NCBI GenBank assembly: GCA_023433775.1
Contig: JAEYTY010000142.1
Coordinates: 1 to 42,848, forward strand
Reading direction: 5' to 3'
DNA from: Pseudomonadota bacterium
GTDB taxonomy: Bacteria > Pseudomonadota > Alphaproteobacteria > Rhizobiales > Devosiaceae
DNA: 42,848 bases
Part shown: positions 23,277-30,939 of the stretch, in pieces
Layout: each line of letters opens with the position of its first letter
Numbering within the stretch: position 1 is the stretch's first letter
Position numbers and translations under genes: made by a program
The notes under the pieces: generated by a model
What the model saw: only the letters and a program-made list of their open reading frames with translations
The model's database searches: none
Told to the model about the DNA's origin: nothing

Positions 23277-24686
23277 ATGTCCCGATTTCAGCCCGCCAAG
23301 CGCCATGCCGAACTGGGCGACGACTTTTTCGATGTCGTCGCGCCAGCCGATTTTCCGCAGACTATTTTGCGCCATCGCGACCAGCGCTGGGCGCAGCGGA
23401 TCGGGCTGGGCGGGTTGAGCGAGGCGGAATGGCTCGACCATTTCGGGCGCTTCAAACCGCTGCCGGGGTCCCTGCCCGCGCCGCTGGCGCTGCGTTATCA
23501 CGGCCACCAGTTCCGCAGCTATAATCCTGATCTCGGCGATGGGCGCGGGTTTCTTTTTGGGCAATGCCTGGACCCGGTGGACGGACGCCTGCTTGATTTC
23601 GGCACCAAGGGAAGCGGCAAGACGCCCTGGTCGCGCGGAGGCGACGGCAAGCTGACGCTCAAGGGCGGGGTGCGCGAGGTGCTGGCCACCGAAATGCTGG
23701 AGGCGCTTGGCGTCTATACCTCGAAAAGCTTCTCGCTGGTGGAAACCGGGGAGGCGGTTTATCGCGGCGATGAGCCGTCGCCGACGCGCTCATCGGTCCT
23801 GGTGCGGCTTAGCCACAGCCATATCCGCATCGGCACGTTTCAGCGGCTGGCCTATCTTGAAGACCATGCCAATCTCGAGCGTCTGCTCGACTATGCCATT
23901 GCCAATTATTATCCGGAACTCGCCGATGCCGAGGACAAGGCTGTGGCGTTTCTCGAAGCGGTGACAGGCCAGGTCGCGCGGCTCGGCGCACAGTGGATCG
24001 CCGCCGGATTTGTGCATGGCGTGCTCAATACCGACAATATCAACATTACCGGCGAGAGCTTTGACTATGGGCCATGGCGCTTTGTGCCGACCTATGACCC
24101 GGACTTCACCGCGGCCTATTTTGACGAGACCGGGCTTTATAGCTTTGGCCGGCAGCCGGACACGCTGGCCTGGAACGTGACGCGGCTGGCTGAATGCCTG
24201 TTGCCGCTCTCCTCCATTGAAAAGCTGGAACCGGCGCTGAACCAGATCTGGCCGGTTTTCCGCGCGGAATTGCCCCGGCAGATCCTGCGGCGGCTGGGGC
24301 TGAAGCCGCGCGATGTGGAAAGCGATGGCGGTTTTGTCACGACGCTGTTCGGATTTCTGTTAAGCAGCCAGTCGCCGTATGAGCAGTTTTTCTTTGACTG
24401 GCGCGGTGGGGTTTTGAGCGCGGAACGCGCAGCGCGCAGTCCTTCGGCGGGGCTTTATGCCAGCGAGGCTTTTCGGCCCGTGGCCGATGCGCTCGAAGGT
24501 TTTGCGCCTGCCGAGGATGTCAATCTCGACCATGCCTATTTTGCCCGCCAGACGCCGCGCACCATGCTGATCGAGGAAGTCGAGGCGATCTGGGCACCGA
24601 TTGCAGAGCGTGACGACTGGAGCTTATTCGAAAGCACACTTTCGGAAATCGCCCAGATGCGCGATGCCTATGGCATCAGGATTTGA
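23277..24686 (+). CDS. selO: SelO/YdiU-family protein adenylyltransferase, short C-terminal form
   Basis: The 469-residue pseudokinase-fold protein transfers AMP to protein side chains in the family member studied (SelO). It has GRGFLFGQ, the glycine-rich FGTKGSGKTPWSRGGDGKLTLKGG, EMLEALGV, RLSHSHIRIGTFQ and the metal-binding HGVLNTDNINITGESFDYGPW. After about residue 385 it departs from the E. coli YdiU pattern and ends in AYGIRI, without the C-terminal Cys/Sec found in many members. ATG 23277 is chosen for the conserved start; the ribosome site is weak. The downstream carbonic-anhydrase-like gene starts 10 nt after this stop. Confidence 0.85.
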   Translation: MSRFQPAKRHAELGDDFFDVVAPADFPQTILRHRDQRWAQRIGLGGLSEAEWLDHFGRFKPLPGSLPAPLALRYHGHQFRSYNPDLGDGRGFLFGQCLDPVDGRLLDFGTKGSGKTPWSRGGDGKLTLKGGVREVLATEMLEALGVYTSKSFSLVETGEAVYRGDEPSPTRSSVLVRLSHSHIRIGTFQRLAYLEDHANLERLLDYAIANYYPELADAEDKAVAFLEAVTGQVARLGAQWIAAGFVHGVLNTDNINITGESFDYGPWRFVPTYDPDFTAAYFDETGLYSFGRQPDTLAWNVTRLAECLLPLSSIEKLEPALNQIWPVFRAELPRQILRRLGLKPRDVESDGGFVTTLFGFLLSSQSPYEQFFFDWRGGVLSAERAARSPSAGLYASEAFRPVADALEGFAPAEDVNLDHAYFARQTPRTMLIEEVEAIWAPIAERDDWSLFESTLSEIAQMRDAYGIRI

Positions 24687-24696
24687 GGAGGACAGC

Positions 24697-25251
24697 ATGG
24701 CCCTTTATTCGCTGGACGGCGTTGCGCCACAAATCGACCCCAATGTCGGCTGGATCGCACCCAGCGCTGACCTGACCGGCGATATTGTCGTTGGGCCGGA
24801 GGTTGGCATCTGGTTCAATGTGTCGGCGCGCGGGGACATCGAGCGCATCACCATCGGGGCGCGGACCAATGTGCAGGACAATGCGGTGCTGCATACCGAT
24901 ACGGACCTGCCGCTGGTGATCGGCGCTAATGTGACCATCGGGCACTCGGCAATCGTCCATGGCTGCACCATCGGCGACAATACGTTGATCGGCATGGGCG
25001 CGACGATCCTCAATGGCGCGAAAATCGGCAAGAACTGCCTGATCGGCGCCAATGCGCTGATCACCGAATATAAAGAAATCCCCGACAATTCCATGGTGCT
25101 GGGCGCGCCGGGCAAGGTGGTGCGCCAGATCGACGCCGAGGGCGAAAAGATGCTTGCCGCTTCGGCGGAGCGCTATGTCAAAAATGCGCGGCGCTATGCG
25201 GCGGGTGCCAAGGCGGTTGGCCGGGACGGGCCGAATTTCGAGCCGGCTTGA
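24697..25251 (+). CDS. Gamma-carbonic-anhydrase-like hexapeptide-repeat protein
   Basis: The 184-residue protein is a left-handed beta-helix with many hexapeptide repeats (IGxxxxV/I units such as VIGANVTIGHSAIVHGCTIGDNTLIGMG). The three probable metal-binding histidines are in VLHTD and GHSAIVHG, as in gamma-class carbonic anhydrases and the YrdA/PaaY group. Family members are trimeric, and zinc or iron binding is expected; enzymatic activity in this subgroup is often unproven. GAGGAGGA (24685-24692) lies 4 nt before ATG 24697. It is probably cotranscribed with selO. Its stop abuts the end of the convergent ScfR-type gene. Confidence 0.88.
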   Translation: MALYSLDGVAPQIDPNVGWIAPSADLTGDIVVGPEVGIWFNVSARGDIERITIGARTNVQDNAVLHTDTDLPLVIGANVTIGHSAIVHGCTIGDNTLIGMGATILNGAKIGKNCLIGANALITEYKEIPDNSMVLGAPGKVVRQIDAEGEKMLAASAERYVKNARRYAAGAKAVGRDGPNFEPA

Positions 25252-26664
25252 TCAGCCGATTTCATAAGGCACGACGCTGCGCCGATCCGGCGGCACGGAA
25301 ATGCTGGCGGCGAGCGGCGGGACGGAGCGCTGCGGACAATTGCGGCGTTCGCAGATGCGGCAGGATATGCCGATGGGGTCGAAGGCCTGGCGGGCCGGAT
25401 CGATGTCCGCGCCATAGACCAGCCGATTGGCGTGGCTGACTTCGCAGCCCAGCGCATAGGCATAGCGCCGGGTGACGCCATGATAAAAGCCGGAGCGCTT
25501 TTCGGCTGACCAGGCGAGGCAGAGATAGCGATTGCCATCGGGTGTTTCGGCCAGCTGGCGGATGATTTCACCGCGGGCCTCGAAGGCGCGATGCACATTC
25601 CACAGCGGGCAGGCGCCGCCGAAGCGGGCAAATTGCAGCGCCGTGGCCGAATGGCGCTTGGTGATGGTGCCGGCCGCATCGACGCGGGCGAAGAAGAAGG
25701 GCACGCCCTTTTCGCGCGGCCTTTGCATGGTGGAAAGGCGATGGGCCACCTGTTCGAGACTGGCACCAAAGCCATGCGCCAGTTCCTCGATGTCATAGCC
25801 ACACGCCTCGGCCGCCTTGAGGAAGGCGCCATAGGGCATGTGCAGGGCGCCGGCGAAATAATTGGCCAGCCCCATGCGGGCAATTGCGCGCGCTTCGCCG
25901 GTTTTGAAATTGGCGCGGTCGAGCAGCAGGTCGAGCAGGGTCGCCTGTTCAAGCCCGCAGAGAATGGCTGCGATCTGGAAGAATTGCGTTGATGGCTCGA
26001 GCCGGGAATTGACCCAGAGATCACGATTGCCGCGGTCAAAACGGGTGATGGCATCTGGTTCGGCGGGCGGCGCCACGACCACGCTTATATTGTGCATTTC
26101 GGCACAATAGAGCATCAGCCGCCTGAGCCTGTTCGGGCCGGGTTCGCCCAGCTCGGCGGCCAGGGTTTCGGCGGCGCGGTCGAGCGGGTCGATGTAGTTG
26201 TCGGCATAGTGGAAGAAGTCGCGCACTTCCTCATAGGCGGTCTGCAGGCCCGAAAATGGATCGCTGGCCAGCGCCGCGTCGACAGAGGCGAGCCGCTCAT
26301 TGGTCTTGCGATAGGTTTCGTAGAGCGCAAGCATGGCGCGGGCCATGTCGGGCGCGTTGGTGGCGAGGGTCTTCATCTCCTGCAGGCTGGGCATGGTCTC
26401 GCCAAAGACCGGATCGGCCAGCGCTTCGCGCAGATCGGCCACCAAGCGGTCCGAACCATCGGTCATCAGTTCGGAGAGATCGAGGCTGAAGCCATTGGAC
26501 AGGGCCAGCATGACCGAGGCGGTCAATGGACGCTGGTTGGATTCGAGCTGGTTGACATAGGAAGCGGAGATGTCGAGGCGTGCGGCAAGCTCGCCCTGGG
26601 TCAACTTATGCGTCGCCCGCAAGGCCCGTAAACGCGCGCCAGCAAAGACCTTTTTCGCCGCCAT
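25252..26664 (-). CDS. pccR: ScfR/PccR-type short-chain acyl-CoA-responsive transcriptional regulator
   Basis: The 470-residue cytoplasmic regulator has an N-terminal XRE helix-turn-helix (about 9-63, LRALRATHKLTQGELAARLD), an IrrE-like middle domain in which the HExxH metal site is degenerate (FFQIAAILCGL), and a C-terminal ScfR domain with CPLWNVH and CRICERRNC. This architecture is that of ScfR proteins; PccR of Rhodobacter is the characterised member and controls propionyl-CoA carboxylase genes. It is divergent from pccB, which fits the same job here. ATG 26664 is chosen because the HTH begins just after it. Repeated TTACAA boxes overlap its start and the intergenic region, suggesting autoregulation. 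Confidence 0.9.
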   Translation of the reverse strand: MAAKKVFAGARLRALRATHKLTQGELAARLDISASYVNQLESNQRPLTASVMLALSNGFSLDLSELMTDGSDRLVADLREALADPVFGETMPSLQEMKTLATNAPDMARAMLALYETYRKTNERLASVDAALASDPFSGLQTAYEEVRDFFHYADNYIDPLDRAAETLAAELGEPGPNRLRRLMLYCAEMHNISVVVAPPAEPDAITRFDRGNRDLWVNSRLEPSTQFFQIAAILCGLEQATLLDLLLDRANFKTGEARAIARMGLANYFAGALHMPYGAFLKAAEACGYDIEELAHGFGASLEQVAHRLSTMQRPREKGVPFFFARVDAAGTITKRHSATALQFARFGGACPLWNVHRAFEARGEIIRQLAETPDGNRYLCLAWSAEKRSGFYHGVTRRYAYALGCEVSHANRLVYGADIDPARQAFDPIGISCRICERRNCPQRSVPPLAASISVPPDRRSVVPYEIG

Positions 26665-26710
26665 ATTACAAATCCACAAAATTACAAATTTGTATTTGTG
26701 TGATTGTAAC
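26665..26710. promoter_or_regulatory. Cluster of TTACAA/TTGTAA boxes between the regulator and pccB
   Basis: Two direct ATTACAAAT repeats (26665-26673 and 26681-26689) lie 16 bp apart. The second is part of a perfect palindrome TACAAATTTGTA (26683-26694). An inverted TTGTAA lies at 26704-26709. The first box abuts the regulator's ATG. This is the likely operator for autoregulation and for pccB control. Confidence 0.55.
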
Positions 26711-26784
26711 ACGCCCGCGCTTTCCTGTCTTGGGGGTTTGGCGCGGAGGGAGTAGGCTTGCCCGGCGAAACAGAGGGAGTGCCC

Positions 26785-28317
26785 ATGCAGGAGATCATTG
26801 CCGCCCTTGAGGAGAAACGCGCGCAGGCGCGGCTCGGCGGCGGTCAGCGCCGCATCGATATCCAGCACGGCAAGGGCAAGCTGACGGCGCGGGAGCGGCT
26901 CGATGTCTTGCTCGATCCCGGCTCGTTCGAAGAATACGACATGTTCGTCACCCATCGGGCCACGGATTTCGGCATGGGCGAGCAGATTTATCCCGGCGAT
27001 GGCGTGATCACCGGCTGGGGCACAATTGACGGCCGCATGGTCTATGTGTTTTCGCAGGATTTCACGGTTTTCGGCGGCTCGCTAAGCGAGACCCATGCGC
27101 AGAAAATCTGCAAGATCATGGACCTCGCCATGCAGAATGGCGCGCCTTTGATCGGGCTGAACGATTCAGGCGGGGCGCGTATTCAGGAGGGCGTGGCCTC
27201 GCTGGGCGGCTATGCCGATGTATTCTGGCGCAATGTGCAGGCCTCGGGCGCCGTGCCGCAGATTTCAGTGATCATGGGGCCCTGCGCGGGTGGCGCGGTC
27301 TATTCGCCGGCCATGACCGACTTCATCTATATGGTGGAAGACACGAGCTATATGTTCGTCACCGGCCCGGATGTGGTGAAGACCGTTACCAACGAGACGG
27401 TGACCCAGGAAGAGCTGGGCGGGGCATCGACCCACACGAAAATCTCCTCGGTGGCCGACGCCGCCTTTGCCAATGACATCGAGACGCTGCTCGAAGTGCG
27501 GCGGCTCTATTCCTATCTGCCGCTGGCCGCAGGGCAGAAGCCGCCACGCCTTCCGACGCATGACCCCATCGACCGGCGCGACGACAAGCTCGACACCATT
27601 ATTCCGGCCAGCGCCAACACGCCCTATGACATGCGCGAGGTGATCGAGACCGTCGCCGACGAGGGCGAATTCCTCGAAATCCAGAAGAACCATGCGGGCA
27701 ATATTCTCTGCGGCTTCATCCGGCTCGATGGCAACACAGTCGGCGTCGTCGCCAACCAGCCGCTGGTGCTGGCGGGGTGCCTCGACATCAATGCCAGCAA
27801 GAAAGCCGCGCGCTTCATCCGTTTCTGCGACAGCTTTGAAATTCCGATCCTGACCTTTGTCGACGTGCCCGGGTTCCTGCCCGGCCTGGCGCAGGAGTAT
27901 GGCGGGATCATCAAGCATGGGGCCAAGCTACTCTTCGCCTATTCGGAAGCCACCGTGCCGCTGGTCACCGTCATCACCCGCAAAGCCTACGGCGGCGCCT
28001 ATGACGTGATGGCCTCAAAACACATCAAGGCCGACGTCAACTATGCCTGGCCATCAGCCGAAATCGCCGTGATGGGCGCCAAGGGCGCGACGGAAATCCT
28101 CTATCGCTCGGAGCTGGGCGACAAGGAGAAGATCGCCCAGCGCACGGCGGACTATGAAGCGCAGTTTGCCAACCCGTTCGTCGCGGCGGAGCGCGGCTTT
28201 ATCGACGACGTGATCATGCCGCATGGAACGCGGCGGCGGGTCATCCGGGCTTTTTCGACGCTCAAGCACAAGAGCGTGCAGGGGCCGAAGAAGAAGCACG
28301 GGAATATACCGTTGTGA
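26785..28317 (+). CDS. pccB: Propionyl-CoA carboxylase beta subunit (carboxyltransferase)
   Basis: The 510-residue cytoplasmic subunit transfers the carboxyl group from carboxybiotin to propionyl-CoA, giving methylmalonyl-CoA. It has the full two-domain carboxyltransferase fold: GKGKLTARERLDVLLDPGSFEE, LNDSGGARIQEG, MGPCAGGAVYSPA, VDVPGFLPG and AYGGAYDVMASKH. AGGGAG lies 6 nt before ATG 26785; the family-conserved MQEIIAALEEKR starts there. It is divergent from the ScfR-type regulator. The next gene, a HEPN-like ORF, starts 10 nt after its stop and separates it from pccA. Confidence 0.96.
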   Translation: MQEIIAALEEKRAQARLGGGQRRIDIQHGKGKLTARERLDVLLDPGSFEEYDMFVTHRATDFGMGEQIYPGDGVITGWGTIDGRMVYVFSQDFTVFGGSLSETHAQKICKIMDLAMQNGAPLIGLNDSGGARIQEGVASLGGYADVFWRNVQASGAVPQISVIMGPCAGGAVYSPAMTDFIYMVEDTSYMFVTGPDVVKTVTNETVTQEELGGASTHTKISSVADAAFANDIETLLEVRRLYSYLPLAAGQKPPRLPTHDPIDRRDDKLDTIIPASANTPYDMREVIETVADEGEFLEIQKNHAGNILCGFIRLDGNTVGVVANQPLVLAGCLDINASKKAARFIRFCDSFEIPILTFVDVPGFLPGLAQEYGGIIKHGAKLLFAYSEATVPLVTVITRKAYGGAYDVMASKHIKADVNYAWPSAEIAVMGAKGATEILYRSELGDKEKIAQRTADYEAQFANPFVAAERGFIDDVIMPHGTRRRVIRAFSTLKHKSVQGPKKKHGNIPL

Positions 28318-28327
28318 GGGGGTGGTG

Positions 28328-28963
28328 ATGCCGAAAGCGACAGACGATGCCATCACCAAGCTTCTGAAAGAGCAGGGTCTAGAAGACGTTGTTATCGAAG
28401 GGATGGGAGAGGGAAAGAATGGCGGCGCTCGAAGCGTAGGCATTCATCTCCGCCAAGCTACAGATCAGAAACTGATTGAGCGTGCACTGAATGCAAATGA
28501 CGAAGGCACAACTATTCTTCTATTGACACTTGAGATTGAGCATCAGCTGTCTCTATTTCTTGAGAGCGTTACTGGTTCGAAGAACAATGCTCGGGACCTC
28601 AACTCACTAGTCTTGATGCTAAAAGTCCTGCGATTTGAAAATGACATTTTCCAGATCGTCGACGGTTTTAGGCGACTTAGGAACAAATTTGCGCATGAGA
28701 AGACCGCAACGCTCTCGCAGTATCCAGACATTACGAATTCAATCTTCTCCTGCAAAATTCCTTCGCCGACAGAAGACATAGTTGAAAAAGTTTCCGACGG
28801 AGAAAAATCCTACCTAATCGGCGAGTTAGCTACCCTGCCGCGCTTGTTCATCTATGCGAATGTCACGATCATTTTCATCGCAGCCGCGAGTCAGATCTAT
28901 ACGTTTCCGAAGCCCAGAAAACGGATTGCGGTCAGTTCACAAAAGCTTCCGGACCTCAAATGA
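28328..28963 (+). CDS. HEPN-like (MltR-like) hypothetical protein inside the pcc operon
   Basis: The 211-residue protein is not a known carboxylase component. A helical region resembling MltR/HEPN proteins includes LTLEIEHQLSLFLESV, ARDLNSLVLMLKVL and GFRRLRNKFAHEK. The last contains R118-N-K-F-A-H123, the R-x4-H pattern of HEPN ribonucleases and toxins. The C-terminus has a hydrophobic stretch (FIYANVTIIFIAAASQIY). Codon use and base composition are much more AT-rich than pccB and pccA. It starts 10 nt after pccB and its stop overlaps the pccA start in ATGA, so it is read with the operon. No nucleotidyltransferase antitoxin gene is adjacent. Function is unknown. Confidence 0.75.
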   Translation: MPKATDDAITKLLKEQGLEDVVIEGMGEGKNGGARSVGIHLRQATDQKLIERALNANDEGTTILLLTLEIEHQLSLFLESVTGSKNNARDLNSLVLMLKVLRFENDIFQIVDGFRRLRNKFAHEKTATLSQYPDITNSIFSCKIPSPTEDIVEKVSDGEKSYLIGELATLPRLFIYANVTIIFIAAASQIYTFPKPRKRIAVSSQKLPDLK

Positions 28964-30939
28964 CCATACAAAAACTCCTCATAGCCAATCGGGGCGAGAT
29001 CGCCTGCCGCGTCATCAAGACCGCGAAGAAAATGGGCATTGCCACGGTCGCGGTTTATTCGGACGCTGACCGCGAAGCGCTGCATGTTCGGATGGCCGAT
29101 GAGGCGGTGCATATTGGCGCTTCGCCGGCCAAGGATTCCTATCTCCAGATCGACAAGATCATCGCCGCCTGCAAGGCGACGGGCGCGCAGGCGGTGCATC
29201 CGGGCTATGGCTTTCTCTCGGAAAATCCGAAATTTGCCGAGGCGCTGGAAGCCGCCGGGATCATATTTGTCGGGCCGCCTGTCAAAGCCATCGAGGCCAT
29301 GGGCGATAAGATTACGTCCAAGAAGCTGGCCGCCGAGGCGGGTGTTTCGACTGTGCCCGGGCATATGGGGCTGATTGATGACGCAGAGCACGCGGTCACC
29401 ATCGCAAAGTCCATCGGCTATCCGGTGATGATCAAGGCCAGCGCCGGGGGCGGTGGCAAGGGGATGCGGATTGCCTGGAATGATGCGGAGGCGCGGGAGG
29501 GCTTTGAGCGGAGCAAGTCGGAGGCCGCGTCATCCTTTGGTGATGATCGCATTTTCATCGAAAAATTCGTCACCGAGCCGCGCCATATCGAAATCCAGCT
29601 GATCGGTGACGCCCACGGCAATGTGCTTTATCTCAATGAGCGCGAGTGCTCGATCCAGCGGCGCAACCAGAAGGTGATCGAGGAGGCACCCTCGCCTTTT
29701 CTCGACGAGGCGACGCGCAGGGCGATGGGCGAGCAATCGGTGGCGCTGGCCAAGGCCGTTGGCTACCAGAGCGCCGGGACGGTGGAATTCATCGTCGACA
29801 AGGACCGCAATTTCTATTTCCTCGAGATGAATACGCGGCTGCAGGTGGAGCATCCGGTGACGGAGCTGATCACCGGGCTGGACCTGGTGGAGCTGATGAT
29901 CCGCGTGGCCAATGGCGAAAAGCTGCCGCTGACGCAGGACGAAGTTCGGCGCGACGGATGGGCCATTGAAAGCCGGCTTTATGCCGAGGACCCTTATCGC
30001 AATTTCCTGCCCTCGACCGGGCGGCTGACGCGCTATCGGCCGCCGGGACTATCGAAAGACCTCTACCCGGTGCGGAACGATACCGGTGTATATGAGGGCA
30101 GCGAGATATCGACCTTCTACGATCCTATGATCGCTAAGCTCTGCACCTGGGGACCCACGCGCATCGCGGCTATTGAAGAAATGGCTATGGCGCTGGACTC
30201 ATTCGAGGTCGAGGGCGTGGGCAATAATCTGCCCTTTCTCGCCACCGTTATGGAGCAGGAGCGCTTCCGAGAGGGGCGGCTGACGACGGGCTATATTGCC
30301 GAGGAATTTCCGGAAGGATTTTCAGGCGCGGAGCTGAGCGAGGCGCATCATTTCGATGTGGTGGCGGCCGCGGCCATTCTGATGGCGCGACGGGAGCAGC
30401 GGCGCATGGGTGCCGAGGCGGAAAGCCGCTGGCATGTGCAGGTGGGCGACAAGGCGGAAAATGTCGTGCTGCATCAGCATGGCCACGATATTCTGGTCGA
30501 CCTCGACTGGCGCAGTGAGGCTGTGCGGCTCAGCTGGCAGCCGGGCGATAGTCTGGCGCATCTCGACTGGTCGGGCGGTCGCCATGCCGTGCTCAAGGTC
30601 AACCCGACGACGTCTGGTTTCCGCATCCGCTATCGCGGCGCGGACCTCAAACTGCTCGTGCTGCGGCCACATGTGGCGCAGTATTTGAAGCATATGCCAG
30701 TGAAAGTACCGCCGGACATGAGCAAATATCTGCTTTGCCCGATGCCGGGACAGGTGGTGCGGATCGATGTTGCCGAAGGCGATATTGTCGAGGACGGGCA
30801 GACGCTGGCCATTGTCGAAGCCATGAAGATGGAAAATGTGCTGAAGGCCGAAAAGCGGGCGCGGGTGAGCAAGGTGCATGTCGCGCCCGGCGCGGTGCTG
30901 GCGGTGGACGCGGTGATGCTCGAATTCGAGGCCTTGTGA
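28960..30939 (+). CDS. pccA: Propionyl-CoA carboxylase alpha subunit (biotin carboxylase and biotin carrier)
   Basis: The 659-residue cytoplasmic subunit carboxylates its own biotin using ATP and bicarbonate. The biotin carboxylase domain begins MTIQKLLIANRGEIACRVI and has HPGYGFLSENP, the glycine-rich ASAGGGGKGM, NERECSIQRRNQKVIEEAP and EMNTRLQVEHPVTE. A PCC-type BT domain follows, then the carrier domain with VEAMKMENVLK, biotinyl Lys K623. Length matches the family. Its ATG overlaps the stop of the HEPN-like ORF, and its stop overlaps the mutase start by one base (TGATG), so translation is coupled. Confidence 0.97.
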   Translation: MTIQKLLIANRGEIACRVIKTAKKMGIATVAVYSDADREALHVRMADEAVHIGASPAKDSYLQIDKIIAACKATGAQAVHPGYGFLSENPKFAEALEAAGIIFVGPPVKAIEAMGDKITSKKLAAEAGVSTVPGHMGLIDDAEHAVTIAKSIGYPVMIKASAGGGGKGMRIAWNDAEAREGFERSKSEAASSFGDDRIFIEKFVTEPRHIEIQLIGDAHGNVLYLNERECSIQRRNQKVIEEAPSPFLDEATRRAMGEQSVALAKAVGYQSAGTVEFIVDKDRNFYFLEMNTRLQVEHPVTELITGLDLVELMIRVANGEKLPLTQDEVRRDGWAIESRLYAEDPYRNFLPSTGRLTRYRPPGLSKDLYPVRNDTGVYEGSEISTFYDPMIAKLCTWGPTRIAAIEEMAMALDSFEVEGVGNNLPFLATVMEQERFREGRLTTGYIAEEFPEGFSGAELSEAHHFDVVAAAAILMARREQRRMGAEAESRWHVQVGDKAENVVLHQHGHDILVDLDWRSEAVRLSWQPGDSLAHLDWSGGRHAVLKVNPTTSGFRIRYRGADLKLLVLRPHVAQYLKHMPVKVPPDMSKYLLCPMPGQVVRIDVAEGDIVEDGQTLAIVEAMKMENVLKAEKRARVSKVHVAPGAVLAVDAVMLEFEAL

